The notes below the pieces were generated by a model, which made no database searches, was not told the DNA's origin, and saw only the letters and a list, made by a program, of their open reading frames with translations. The translations under genes were made by a program, and so were the position numbers. A stretch of 64,000 nt of DNA, taken from contig JBDWKL010000028.1 of the NCBI GenBank assembly GCA_039973685.1, positions 38,988 through 102,987 of the forward strand. The letters run 5' to 3'. Of this stretch, positions 53,347 through 62,760 are shown piece by piece. Source of the stretch: Hyphomicrobiales bacterium. GTDB lineage: Bacteria > Pseudomonadota > Alphaproteobacteria > Rhizobiales > JACESI01. The first letter of the stretch is position 1, and each line of letters begins with the position of its first letter.

Positions 53347-54707
53347 CAACAGTACGCTTTGCACCATCCCCAACGGGAAAAATTCACATCGGAAACGCCC
53401 GCACGGCGCTTCTGAATTATCTCTATGCCAAAAAACGCGATGGCTCGTTCATCTTGCGCTTTGATGACACAGATGCCGAACGCTCTAAACAGGAGTATGC
53501 AGACGCAATTTCTGCTGATCTTGATTGGCTCGGTATTGTGCCCGATCGCATTGAGAAGCAGTCCGCACGCTTTGCGCTTTATGATGAAGCCGCAGACAAA
53601 TTGCGCGAGCAGGGGCTTCTCTATCGCTGCTATGAGACACCGGATGAGTTAGACCGCCAACGCAAGCGTCGCCTCTCACGAGGATTGCCGCCTGTTTATG
53701 ATCGCTCAGCCTTGAAATTGACTGACGAAGATCACGCGCGTTTTGCTGAAGAAGGCAAGCAGCCGCATTGGCGCTTTTTGCTGAAGAACTATGACAGCGA
53801 TCCGTTTGATACGAAGCGCGTGGATAGCCGCTGGGATGATGTGATTCGTGGCCCACAAACAGCCGATTTGTCTTCCCTGTCTGATCCCGTGTTGATCCGT
53901 GGCGATGGCACTTATCTTTATACGCTGCCATCTTGTGTGGATGACCTTGATATGGGTGTCACCACCATTATGCGCGGTGATGACCATGTGACCAATACAG
54001 CGGTTCAGCTCATGGTGTTCGCAGCCCTTGGTGCCGACGAGCTGCCAGCCTTTGGCCACCACAATTTGCTGCAAGATAAATCAGGCGGTGGCTTGTCTAA
54101 GCGTCTTGGCTCTCTCTCGCTAGAAAGCTTGCGCGAGGAAGGCTATGAGGCTGGTTCTGTGGCGTCTTTGGCAACTCTTATTGGTACGTCATTGCCAGTT
54201 GAGCCAAAGGCAACGCTTGATGAGCTTGTCGAACTATTCGAGCCTAAGGTCGTTACAAAGAGTGCGGCGAAGTTTGATCCAGACGACGTTAAAAAGCTAA
54301 ACGCGCAATTGGTTCACAAGATCACTTATGCAGAAGCTAAGCCACGTCTCGACGCGCTAAGTGTCGGCGGTGGTGAAGCGTTTTGGGATGCTATCTCAGG
54401 CAACCTTGATGTGTTTAACGAAGTCTCTAAATGGTGGGATGCCATAAACACGCCTCAAAAAGTTGAGTTTTCCGACGAAGACATGGAATTCTTGGTAAAA
54501 GCCAAAGAGCTTTTGCCTGATGATCCGTTTGACGGCAGTACTTGGGGTGTTTGGACATCGGCGCTGAAAGAGGCGACTGGCCGCAAGGGCAAGCAATTGT
54601 TCATGCCGCTTCGCCGTGCGATTACTGGACTTGAATTTGGTCCGGAGCTAGCAGCAGTTTTACCGATTGTTGGGCGTCAAGAAATTTTGGCCCGATTACC
54701 CGAATAG
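53343..54707 (+). CDS. gltX: Glutamyl-tRNA synthetase
   Basis: A 454-residue class I synthetase. The HIGH motif appears as PTGKIHIGNARTALLNY and the KMSKS loop as GGLSKRLGSLS. It charges tRNA-Glu; in alphaproteobacteria two gltX paralogs are common and one may mischarge tRNA-Gln for the amidotransferase route. LRFDDTDAERSKQEY and RDDHVTNTAVQLMVF-type segment (MRGDDHVTNTAVQL) are also conserved. The ATG overlaps the MFS stop. Its last 86 bases overlap the 3' end of a convergent gene. Confidence 0.95.
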   Translation: MTTVRFAPSPTGKIHIGNARTALLNYLYAKKRDGSFILRFDDTDAERSKQEYADAISADLDWLGIVPDRIEKQSARFALYDEAADKLREQGLLYRCYETPDELDRQRKRRLSRGLPPVYDRSALKLTDEDHARFAEEGKQPHWRFLLKNYDSDPFDTKRVDSRWDDVIRGPQTADLSSLSDPVLIRGDGTYLYTLPSCVDDLDMGVTTIMRGDDHVTNTAVQLMVFAALGADELPAFGHHNLLQDKSGGGLSKRLGSLSLESLREEGYEAGSVASLATLIGTSLPVEPKATLDELVELFEPKVVTKSAAKFDPDDVKKLNAQLVHKITYAEAKPRLDALSVGGGEAFWDAISGNLDVFNEVSKWWDAINTPQKVEFSDEDMEFLVKAKELLPDDPFDGSTWGVWTSALKEATGRKGKQLFMPLRRAITGLEFGPELAAVLPIVGRQEILARLPE

Positions 54708-55929
54708 TCTCACCGTCTGTCGTTTGAAGTTTTTTCGACGCTGAAGCAATTTTATCATTCTTAGGCTTCTCAATTTTATTGACAGGCTTAAGGGTGAAAT
54801 TGCCGGCAATGGAAAAGGCCGTATCTGGATCAGAAAAGAAGGTTGGCTTTGCCGCAGGTTTTTCAATGATTTTACCTGTATTGCCAAAAAGGTTTGGAAA
54901 CGTGCCAAAACGCGGGTCATTAGCTTGGGTCAATTGACCGGGGGTGACACCTGCCACTACCGTCAAACCATTTCCATTGGCAAAGCGGCGAGGGGCAACG
55001 AATTTCGTGCGGTACAAAAACGCGTTTGGCAATTTTGTGTAAGCTAATCCAGCCAAATCAACCATCTCTTCTGGTTCCTGACTCGGATTTCTATGAACGA
55101 AAAGACGTAACTCTTCATTCGGATTGCTCGCCTTACATTTAGCCTCATCAGTATCGAAATTTGATCGGACCGTCGCGAAGCTCAGTGGGAAGTAATAACC
55201 ATCAGATATGCGAACACAAAGGGTTCTGAAAACAGTGCCAACCACGCGCGCTTGTGACTGTTCTTGTTCTTGTTCTTGAATTTCAGGTTCTGCATAACGG
55301 CTTTGACGACCAAAAAGACGGGCAAGCAAACTATTGCCCTTTTTTTTGCGGCGTTCGGAACGTTTTTGTTCGCTGATGTCGCGTCTTGCTTGGCGTTCAA
55401 TTTGGTTGCAGCGTAAACGTGAAATTTTCTTTTTTAAGAAGCGTTTCTTTGCCCGAATATCGCCGCGACTTAGTCCACGTGATGAGCCGCCAGAAGCGCT
55501 ATCGCGTTTTTTGACTAATTTATTCAGATTTCGCCGCATCTTTTTGATTTTTGAAATCAAGGCAGGGCAAGAGGCGGCCCCATTGCCTGTCCGTTTCCCT
55601 GAGCGCGTTACACATCGAAGAGATACAGCGTCCCGCTCTGCAGAACGTAAAGCTCGTTGCTGACGTTTGGCTAGATTGGCAAAGCGATTGGATTGTGATG
55701 AGCTTCCACCACTTGCAGCTGTTACTGAACGAGAGCGCAAGGAGGCTAGTTCTGTTTTCAAAGCCCGACAGGCATTTATATCAGCATGTGCATCATCAAC
55801 GTTGCCAAACAAGCTAATGGATACCGTGATAGCACCAGCAAGCCCCGTCACACCAAGCCAAGGCTTTATGTTTGGAAGTCTTTTAGTCAGCCAAAATTTG
55901 CTGTTTGATGAAATCAAACTCAGTACCAT
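54622..55929 (-). CDS. DUF2865 exported protein
   Basis: A 435-residue protein with a signal-type N-terminus (about residues 20-46, ending DDAHADIN). A coiled, basic region of about 150 residues (KKMRRNLNKLVKKRD, KRFLKKKISRLRCN, RRKKKGNSL) leads to the DUF2865 domain at about 228-330: VFRTLCVRISDGYYFPLSFA, FVHRNPSQEPEEMVDLAG and YTKLPNAFLYRTKFV. The C-terminal part is rich in Lys and Pro. Function is unknown in the family, which is typical of Hyphomicrobiales. The stop lies within gltX, giving 86 bases of convergent overlap. Confidence 0.82.
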   Translation of the reverse strand: MVLSLISSNSKFWLTKRLPNIKPWLGVTGLAGAITVSISLFGNVDDAHADINACRALKTELASLRSRSVTAASGGSSSQSNRFANLAKRQQRALRSAERDAVSLRCVTRSGKRTGNGAASCPALISKIKKMRRNLNKLVKKRDSASGGSSRGLSRGDIRAKKRFLKKKISRLRCNQIERQARRDISEQKRSERRKKKGNSLLARLFGRQSRYAEPEIQEQEQEQSQARVVGTVFRTLCVRISDGYYFPLSFATVRSNFDTDEAKCKASNPNEELRLFVHRNPSQEPEEMVDLAGLAYTKLPNAFLYRTKFVAPRRFANGNGLTVVAGVTPGQLTQANDPRFGTFPNLFGNTGKIIEKPAAKPTFFSDPDTAFSIAGNFTLKPVNKIEKPKNDKIASASKKLQTTDGETIRVIGPKFLDAQQSVKLLLAPDQIQVQ

Positions 55930-55965
55930 TCAACGAATCTATCAATTGTTGACGGCACAATATCA

Positions 55966-56005
55966 AAAATCGCTTGATATTTGATTAAACGGATCAAGCG
56001 ATTTT
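55966..56005 (-). terminator. Terminator after maeB
   Basis: A perfect 13-bp inverted repeat, AAAATCGCTTGAT and ATCAAGCGATTTT, with a 14-base loop. It lies 88 bases beyond the maeB stop; a T-run follows on the minus strand (and another on plus, CGTTTTTTT). It separates maeB from the DUF2865 gene. Confidence 0.75.
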
Positions 56006-56092
56006 CGTTTTTTTCGTACGGCAACATTAGCGATACAACACACTAATTGTTGTGAAATTATGGCTGCTTACATTACAAGTCGAGGCGAAGAC

Positions 56093-58393
56093 TTATCCTT
56101 CGCTTTTTCTATCAGCCACATTTGACGCCGCAATCGCTGTCATATTGACGATACCGCGTGATGTTACGGATGGTGTTATGACGTGAGCAACTTCCTTCGT
56201 TCCCATCATAATAGGGCCAACGTGAAGCGCGTCTGTCATCCCTTTTACCATTGTCATCGTGATATTTGCTGCATTCAAATCAGGGAAAACGAACAAGTTT
56301 GCAGGTTTATCGCCCAACGGTGAATTTGAAATAACACGATCACGCTGAGCAGGTTTGAGGGCCGCGTCGGCATGCATTGGGCCATCCACAATCATATCTG
56401 GCGCCATATCATGCAATAGTTCCAGAGCTTTATGCATTTTCCGACTTTCGGCTGTTTCGCGCGATCCGAAGTTCGAATACGACAAAAGAGCAACCCTTGG
56501 TTCGATACCAAAACGTCGAACATCTGCGGCAGCCATAACAGCAGTTTCTGCAATTTCTTCTGCCGTTGGATCAATGGTTACATGGGTATCAGTAAAGAAG
56601 AATGTGCCATGTTGATTAATCAGCAAGCTCATTGCTGAGATGTCATGGGCGTGTTCGCTTAGTTCAAATATCCAGTTGAATACTTTGAGGTGGCGGGCAA
56701 AACGTCCTTCAAGGCCGCAGATAAGCGCATCTGCATCGCCGCGTTTTACAGCCAAGGCACCAATGACAGAGGTATTGGTACGCACAAGGTTTTTGGCAGC
56801 AATTGGGGTGATACCTTTGCGGCCTGTCAATTCGTGCATCAATTCCACATACTCGCGATAACGTTTGTCTTCTTGTGGGTTGATAATTTCGAAATCCACG
56901 TCTGGCTTCAAACGAAGACCATAACGCTCGATCCGCTGCGAAATGACTTCCGGACGACCAATCAAAATCGGTTTTGCCAAGCCATCTTCGATGACCACTT
57001 GGATAGCACGCAACACGCGTTCATGTTCGCCGTCTGAATAGATGATACGCGCAGGCTCTGCTTTCGCGCGTTCGATAATTGGTTTCATCACCATGCCAGA
57101 ACGGAAAACGAAGCGGTTTAATTTCGCTTGATAGGCATCAAAATCCGCGATCGGGCGGGTAGCAACGCCTGAATCCATTGCCGCTTTGGCAACAGCTGGC
57201 GCAATGCGCAACATCAAGCGCTGATCGAATGGTGAGGGGATCAAATAGCCCGGACCAAAGCGTGGAATTTCGCCACCCATTGCTTTAGCACTGGCATCAT
57301 CAACAGCTTCACGAGCAAGAGCCGCAATTGCGTTGGTTGCTGCCATTTTCATGTCTTCATTGATCGTTGTCGCACCAACATCCAGCGCGCCACGGAAGAT
57401 GAACGGGAAGCAAAGCACGTTATTTACTTGATTTGGAAAATCAGAGCGGCCCGTACAAATCAACGCATCGGGACGAGCGGCTACCGCGTCATTTGGCATA
57501 ATTTCAGGGTTTGGATTGGCGAGCGCCATGATGAGCGGCGTGTCACCCATTTTCTTCACCATTTCAGGCTTCAAAACATTGGCAGCAGAAAGGCCTAAGA
57601 AAACGTCCGCACCCTCGATAATATCATCAAGTGTTTTAGCGTCAGTATCTTGTGCATAGACAGCTTTCCATTGGTCTAAGTTCTCTTTACGGTCAGTCGT
57701 GACGACGCCGTCAATGTCAGACACCCAAATGTTCTCACGTTTAACGCCTAGATTAACGAGCAAGTTGAGACAGGCGAGGGCCGCTGCACCTGCGCCTGAG
57801 GTTACAAGTTTAATGTCACCCATTTTCTTGCCAGAAAGGCTAAGCGCGTTGGTAACAGCTGCAGCCGCAATGATGGCGGTGCCGTGCTGGTCATCATGGA
57901 AAACAGGAATATTCATGCGTTCGCGCAACTGATCTTCGATCATAAAGCACTCTGGTGCCTTGATGTCTTCAAGATTTATCCCGCCGAATGTTGGCTCCAT
58001 GGCGGCAACAACATCACTGAACTTATCGATATCAGTTTCATCAACCTCAATATCGAAAACATCAATGCCTGCGAACTTTTTAAAGAGAACGGCCTTACCT
58101 TCCATGACGGGCTTGGACGCTAGCGCGCCGATATTGCCCAATCCTAAAACAGCTGTTCCGTTTGAGACGACACCGACAAGGTTGGCGCGGGCCGTGTATT
58201 TCGCTGCATCATCGGGATTTTTCTCGATTTCAAGACAAGGAGCCGCAACACCGGGTGAATAAGCAAGGGCTAAGTCGCGCTGGTTTCCAAGTGGTTTCGT
58301 TGCACTGATTTCTAATTTTCCGGGTATTGGATACTCGTGATAGAAAAGCGCGTTCTGATCCAGCTCGTTTAACGTTGCGTCATCTTTAGACAT
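56093..58393 (-). CDS. maeB: NADP-dependent malic enzyme with phosphotransacetylase-like domain
   Basis: A 766-residue multimodular malic enzyme. Residues about 1-430 are the malic enzyme: [50 protein letters not shown] (metal/Tyr-Lys region) and the Rossmann [19 protein letters not shown]. Residues about 440-766 resemble phosphotransacetylase, thought to be regulatory. It makes pyruvate and NADPH from malate. The ATG at 58393 is preceded by AGGACTTCTA and gives the normal [20 protein letters not shown] start; the frame is open to 58483. It stands alone, with a terminator after. Confidence 0.95.
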   Translation of the reverse strand: MSKDDATLNELDQNALFYHEYPIPGKLEISATKPLGNQRDLALAYSPGVAAPCLEIEKNPDDAAKYTARANLVGVVSNGTAVLGLGNIGALASKPVMEGKAVLFKKFAGIDVFDIEVDETDIDKFSDVVAAMEPTFGGINLEDIKAPECFMIEDQLRERMNIPVFHDDQHGTAIIAAAAVTNALSLSGKKMGDIKLVTSGAGAAALACLNLLVNLGVKRENIWVSDIDGVVTTDRKENLDQWKAVYAQDTDAKTLDDIIEGADVFLGLSAANVLKPEMVKKMGDTPLIMALANPNPEIMPNDAVAARPDALICTGRSDFPNQVNNVLCFPFIFRGALDVGATTINEDMKMAATNAIAALAREAVDDASAKAMGGEIPRFGPGYLIPSPFDQRLMLRIAPAVAKAAMDSGVATRPIADFDAYQAKLNRFVFRSGMVMKPIIERAKAEPARIIYSDGEHERVLRAIQVVIEDGLAKPILIGRPEVISQRIERYGLRLKPDVDFEIINPQEDKRYREYVELMHELTGRKGITPIAAKNLVRTNTSVIGALAVKRGDADALICGLEGRFARHLKVFNWIFELSEHAHDISAMSLLINQHGTFFFTDTHVTIDPTAEEIAETAVMAAADVRRFGIEPRVALLSYSNFGSRETAESRKMHKALELLHDMAPDMIVDGPMHADAALKPAQRDRVISNSPLGDKPANLFVFPDLNAANITMTMVKGMTDALHVGPIMMGTKEVAHVITPSVTSRGIVNMTAIAASNVADRKSEG

Positions 58394-58536
58394 TAGAAGT
58401 CCTATCGGTGTTTGATTTGCGGCCACATTTTTTGATCGAGCAACACAAATATCAGCATTTCCCTGAGACTTCCACAGCAACAACTCAAAATAAGTGTAGA
58501 GCTCATACTCCTAAAACACGAGAATAACTGACCAAT

Positions 58537-58692
58537 CTACGTGGTTGCTTGTGTGATGATGGCGGTAGGAGTTGGGATTTTTGTGAATGCAGGCTTCGGT
58601 TCACTTACCACTTGCACAAGGGTTACGAGGTAGAGGCCAATTGTTCCCACGATAAGGCTCAATAATAAGAATGAACGGAAAGAATACAGCAT
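58537..58692 (-). CDS. Small membrane protein (51 residues)
   Basis: Reading from 58692 on the minus strand, ATG is preceded by GAGGAGTTAAAG, one of the best ribosome binding sites in the window (GGAG 7 bases before the start). The 51 codons start MLYSFRSFLLLSLIVGTIG and contain one hydrophobic helix (about residues 5-27), then a short Pro/Thr-rich tail (EPKPAFTKIPTPTAIITQ) ending in TAG at 58539-58537. A single-pass inner membrane protein is inferred. It lies upstream of maeB on the same strand, 143 bases before its start. No family is recognised. Confidence 0.62.
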   Translation of the reverse strand: MLYSFRSFLLLSLIVGTIGLYLVTLVQVVSEPKPAFTKIPTPTAIITQATT

Positions 58693-58812
58693 CTTTAACT
58701 CCTCAGTTGAGTTTCGGTTTCGTGTTAGTGTCTGGATAGTAGCAATCCCTCGCTGAACTCATTGTGAGAGCATTGTTCAGATAAAATTCAGGTTGGCTAA
58801 TCGCTGCAAATC

Positions 58813-58926
58813 ATGTTTTGGAGAATCAAGTGGTTGACGGAATGGGGTGAATGGCGCAAAAGTGCCTGCATGAACGGTTTAAATGCTTATGCATGCATCA
58901 TTATTGGCGGCATTATTATCTGCTAG
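58813..58926 (+). CDS. Possible 37-residue membrane peptide
   Basis: A short frame starting ATG at 58813, reading MFWRIKWLTEWGEWRKSACM and ending in a hydrophobic YACIIIGGIIIC. It has two or three Trp, a basic middle and a membrane-like C-terminus. No clear Shine-Dalgarno sequence precedes it. It may be a chance frame; alternatively a small hydrophobic peptide gene upstream of cysS. Confidence 0.2.
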   Translation: MFWRIKWLTEWGEWRKSACMNGLNAYACIIIGGIIIC

Positions 58927-59051
58927 CTCCTAAAAGCTGGCCGTTCCCTTTCTCTATTTAAATGCAGACAAAGAACGCCCGGCTAGGATGCAAGCGATAT
59001 ATAATGCTGTGCTAATTTAGTGGTGTTTTTGAGATAATGAGGATTGAAGAA

Positions 59052-60467
59052 ATGACGGTAGAACTCACGCTTTACAATACGTTGAGTCGCGAGAAGGCGT
59101 CTTTCATTCCGATTGATCCGGAAAATGTGCGCCTCTACGTCTGTGGACCAACAGTTTATGACTTTGCCCATATTGGCAACGCGCGCCCTGTCATCGTGTT
59201 TGATCTTCTCGCTCGTCTTTTGCGCCATGTTTATGGTGATAAAGCTGTAACCTATGTCCGCAATATCACTGACGTGGACGACAAAATTAATGCGCGTGCT
59301 TTGGAAAATCACGGAGCAGCAATTTCCTCTGGCAAGATGTCGTTGAATGAGGCAATCCGTGAAGTGACGGAAAAGACAGCCAATCAATTCATGGACGATA
59401 TGGGCGCGCTCGGTTGTCTTGATCCAGACGTTCAGCCCCGCGCCACTGAGAATATTGAGCAAATGATCCAGATTGCTCAAACCCTCATCGACAAAGGTCA
59501 TGCTTATGTTGCCAAGGGTGGGGAGGGTAATGAAGTGCTGTTCAGTGTTGATAGCATGACAGCATACGGTGCGCTTTCTAACCGCAAATTGGATGAGCAG
59601 CAGGCGGGTGCCCGCGTTGCTGTTGAAAGTCACAAAGAAAATCCAGCGGATTTCGTGCTTTGGAAGCAATCAGATGACAAGGCGCCCGGTTGGGATGCAT
59701 CATTTGCCTATAAAGGCGAAACTATCGCCATTTATGGCCGTCCAGGTTGGCATATTGAATGTTCGGCCATGAGTGAGCGTTATCTCGGCAAAACCTTTGA
59801 TATTCACGGTGGCGGAATTGATCTGGTCTTTCCGCACCATGAAAACGAGATTGCCCAAAGTTGCTGCGCTTTTGATGTGCCAAGCATGGCAAATGTTTGG
59901 ATGCACAACGGTTTCTTGCAGGTTGAAGGTGAGAAGATGTCGAAATCGCTCGGCAATTTCATCACTGTTTATGAAGTGCTGCACACAGACAAAGTCGGCG
60001 GTCGCCAATGGGCCGGTGAAATTGTGCGCCTTGCAATGCTAATGACCCATTATCGTGAACCGATTGATTTTAGCGTGAAGCGGTTGGAAGAAGCTGAGAA
60101 CCTCTTGGTCAAAATGCAGCGCCGTGTGGATGAGGGAGAGGACAAAGGCAGTCTCGATACTGTCATCGCTACTCTTCATGATGATCTAAACAGCAGTGCC
60201 GCCATTCATGCATTGAATGATTTATCTGGCGCACCTCTTCGCGAGGCGCTGGAGTTTATGGGGCTTCCTGCAAGTGCAGATACAAGCGGCGTTGATGAAG
60301 CTGCTATTGCCAGCTTGATTGCAGAGCGGCTTCAGCACTTTAAAGATAAAAACTGGGGCGAGGCGGACCGTATCCGTGATGAATTGTTGGCAGACGGCAT
60401 TCAGCTTAAAGACGGCAAAGACGCTGACACTGGTGAGCGCGTGACGACGTGGGAGTTAAAACGATGA
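59052..60467 (+). CDS. cysS: Cysteinyl-tRNA synthetase
   Basis: A 471-residue class I synthetase. [18 protein letters not shown] carries the first zinc Cys and the HIGH motif; [10 protein letters not shown] and HHENEIAQS supply the rest of the zinc site; KMSKSLGNF is the KMSKS loop. It charges tRNA-Cys. The ATG at 59052 is preceded by GAGGATTGAAGA; an in-frame ATG at 59037 would add five residues. Its TGA overlaps the start of the next gene (ATGA). The C-terminal region is of normal length. Confidence 0.95.
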   Translation: MTVELTLYNTLSREKASFIPIDPENVRLYVCGPTVYDFAHIGNARPVIVFDLLARLLRHVYGDKAVTYVRNITDVDDKINARALENHGAAISSGKMSLNEAIREVTEKTANQFMDDMGALGCLDPDVQPRATENIEQMIQIAQTLIDKGHAYVAKGGEGNEVLFSVDSMTAYGALSNRKLDEQQAGARVAVESHKENPADFVLWKQSDDKAPGWDASFAYKGETIAIYGRPGWHIECSAMSERYLGKTFDIHGGGIDLVFPHHENEIAQSCCAFDVPSMANVWMHNGFLQVEGEKMSKSLGNFITVYEVLHTDKVGGRQWAGEIVRLAMLMTHYREPIDFSVKRLEEAENLLVKMQRRVDEGEDKGSLDTVIATLHDDLNSSAAIHALNDLSGAPLREALEFMGLPASADTSGVDEAAIASLIAERLQHFKDKNWGEADRIRDELLADGIQLKDGKDADTGERVTTWELKR

Positions 60468-62062
60468 GCAATGAACGCGAAAAAATCGTCATCTTTGACA
60501 CCACATTGCGCGACGGGCAACAAACCCCCGGCGTTGATTTTTCTCTCGAGGAAAAATTGCAAATCATCGACATGCTGGAAGACCTTGGTGTTGATTATAT
60601 TGAGGGTGGTTACCCCGGTGCGAACCCATCCGACACGGAGCTGTTTTCAAAGAAGCGGACGAAGGAGGCGACATTTACAGCCTTCGGCATGACCAAGCGG
60701 GCGGGTGTTTCTGTATCTAATGATCCGGGTTTGAATGCGATTTTGGACGCTGAAGCGGATGCGATTTGTTTCGTGGCGAAGGCTTGGGACTATCATGTGA
60801 AGGTTGCTCTCGGCTGCACCAATGAGGAAAATCTAGACTCAATTTCAGAAACGCTGACCATTGCTCAAGAACGCGGCAAGCAAGTTTTGCTTGATTGTGA
60901 GCACTTTTTTGACGGCTACAAAGCGAACCGAGATTATGCCTTAAGTGTTGCTGAAACAGCTTATAAGTCGGGCGCTCAATGGGTCGTATTATGCGACACA
61001 AATGGCGGCACATTGCCCCATGAAATTGAGGCGATTATCGCTGATGTGAAGACGGTTGTGCCCGGATCTAACCTTGGCATTCACACCCATAATGACACGG
61101 GCAATGCGGTCGCAAATTCGCTTGCTGCCATCCGTGCGGGCGTGCGTCATGTGCAAGGAACATTGAACGGCATTGGGGAGCGGTGTGGTAATGCGAACTT
61201 AATAACGCTATTGCCGACATTGCTGTTGAAAGAGGAATTTTCCAGGAAATTTGAACTTAATGTATCGATTCAAGAGATAAGAAAAATATCTTCAATATCA
61301 AAGGCTTTTGATAAAATTTTAAACCAATCTCCGAATCGTCAGGCGCCCTATGTTGGCTCGTCTGCATTCGCAACAAAAGCAGGCATTCACGCCTCAGCGA
61401 TTGTGAAAGAGCCGGAGACTTATGAGCACGTGCCACCTGAATCAGTTGGCAATAAACGCAATGTCATGGTGTCTGATCAAGCGGGAAAGTCAAACTTGCT
61501 TTCTCAACTTTCCACCATGGGTATTGAGGTTGATCACAAAGACCGGCGCCTTGATGGGTTGTTGCAAGAAATCAAAGAACGCGAAGGTCGCGGTTATTCC
61601 TATGAGGATGCCAACGCGTCCCTAGAGATGCTAGCCCGTCGTCGTCTTGGTACCGTGCCAGATTACTTCAACGTGGAAAGTTTCCGCGTGATGGTTGAGC
61701 GCCGCTTTAATGCGATTGGCGACAAGGTCACTATTTCGGAAGCGGTTGTGAAAATTTTGATGGACGGTGAGGAGTCTCATTCTGTCGCGGAGGGCAACGG
61801 TCCAGTCAACGCTCTTGATAAAGCGCTACGCAAAGACCTTGGCAAATACCAATCTCAAATTGAAGATTTGGAATTGGTCGATTTTAAGGTGCGCATATTA
61901 AACGGCGGCACATCCGCGATCACCCGCGTTTTGATAGAAAGCCGAGACGGTAAGGGCAATCAGTGGTTTACCGTTGGCGTATCAGAAAACATCATTGATG
62001 CGTCATTTGATGCGCTGATCGATTCCATGCGTTACAAGTTATATAAAGAAATTGGCGACTAG
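60464..62062 (+). CDS. cimA: (R)-citramalate synthase
   Basis: A 532-residue LeuA-superfamily Claisen-condensing enzyme. [20 protein letters not shown] is the HMGL-like start with the metal-binding Asp; [16 protein letters not shown] carries the metal-binding His pair; [12 protein letters not shown] follows. The C-terminal about 130 residues form the LeuA dimer regulatory domain ([20 protein letters not shown]). Length and the absence of leucine-synthase features point to citramalate synthase, which makes 2-oxobutanoate for isoleucine from pyruvate and acetyl-CoA, bypassing threonine. Isopropylmalate or homocitrate synthase are alternatives. Overlaps cysS by 4 bases. Confidence 0.86.
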   Translation: MSNEREKIVIFDTTLRDGQQTPGVDFSLEEKLQIIDMLEDLGVDYIEGGYPGANPSDTELFSKKRTKEATFTAFGMTKRAGVSVSNDPGLNAILDAEADAICFVAKAWDYHVKVALGCTNEENLDSISETLTIAQERGKQVLLDCEHFFDGYKANRDYALSVAETAYKSGAQWVVLCDTNGGTLPHEIEAIIADVKTVVPGSNLGIHTHNDTGNAVANSLAAIRAGVRHVQGTLNGIGERCGNANLITLLPTLLLKEEFSRKFELNVSIQEIRKISSISKAFDKILNQSPNRQAPYVGSSAFATKAGIHASAIVKEPETYEHVPPESVGNKRNVMVSDQAGKSNLLSQLSTMGIEVDHKDRRLDGLLQEIKEREGRGYSYEDANASLEMLARRRLGTVPDYFNVESFRVMVERRFNAIGDKVTISEAVVKILMDGEESHSVAEGNGPVNALDKALRKDLGKYQSQIEDLELVDFKVRILNGGTSAITRVLIESRDGKGNQWFTVGVSENIIDASFDALIDSMRYKLYKEIGD

Positions 62063-62087
62063 GCAGGATTGCCCTACGCCAATTTTT
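62051..62087. terminator. Terminator between cimA and the LOG-family gene
   Basis: ATTGGCG (62051-62057) and CGCCAAT (62077-62083) form an outer stem with an inner TAGGCA/TGCC-CTA pairing, then TTTTT on plus. It spans the cimA stop and the stop of the convergent LOG-family gene. Confidence 0.6.
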
Positions 62088-62628
62088 GTAACTCAGGTAA
62101 AATTTCTTCTGCCGTTTTGACGTGCCCAAAACTCACATCAAAGTCACCACCTATGAATGATTGATCCTTCATGTGATCGACCAGTTCAAAAAAAGGCGCC
62201 CAAAACCCACCAAAGTCAGCAACAACGATAGGCTTTGCGTGTTGGCCGAGCTGCGACCATGTGAGCTGCTCGACAAGCTCTTCCAGCGTGCCAATGCCAC
62301 CGGGTAGGGCGACAAATGCATCTGACTTTTCAAACATATGCATTTTACGTTGGTGCATATCCTGCGTAATGATGACTTCATCCAGCTCATCAAGGCTGTC
62401 GCCGATCCGCTCTTTGCTGGTTAGAAATTCAGGAATGATGCCAGTGACTTTGCCACCATTGTCCAGTGCACCGCGCGCTACTTTGCCCATCAATCCCGTG
62501 TCGCCGCCGCCATAAACCAGACGAATTTTGTTCTCCGCTAGAATATGGCCAAAGGCGAGCGCTTGTTCGGCATGGATTGGATTTTTACCGAGACTTGATC
62601 CGCAAAAGACACAGACACTTGAAATCAT
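62074..62628 (-). CDS. LOG-family protein (cytokinin riboside 5'-monophosphate phosphoribohydrolase type)
   Basis: A 184-residue Rossmann-like protein of the TIGR00730/LOG family. VCVFCGSSLGKNPIHAEQAL and VYGGGDTGLMGKVA are at the N-terminus; the diagnostic PGGIGTLEELVE motif is complete. LOG proteins cleave ribose 5-phosphate from purine nucleotides such as AMP or cytokinin ribotides. In bacteria the physiological substrate is usually unknown and may be AMP. Convergent with cimA. Confidence 0.92.
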   Translation of the reverse strand: MISSVCVFCGSSLGKNPIHAEQALAFGHILAENKIRLVYGGGDTGLMGKVARGALDNGGKVTGIIPEFLTSKERIGDSLDELDEVIITQDMHQRKMHMFEKSDAFVALPGGIGTLEELVEQLTWSQLGQHAKPIVVADFGGFWAPFFELVDHMKDQSFIGGDFDVSFGHVKTAEEILPELQKLA

Positions 62629-62760
62629 TTTCTTTAAGCTCCTTTTGGGGAAGAGGGATTATTTCACACAAATTTGTGTTTTTCGCGCTCTCGACGTATT
62701 TTACTAAAAGTTGGATGGTGTCTCTATTATATAGAGTATTGAGTTGATTGGGATAGTTTC

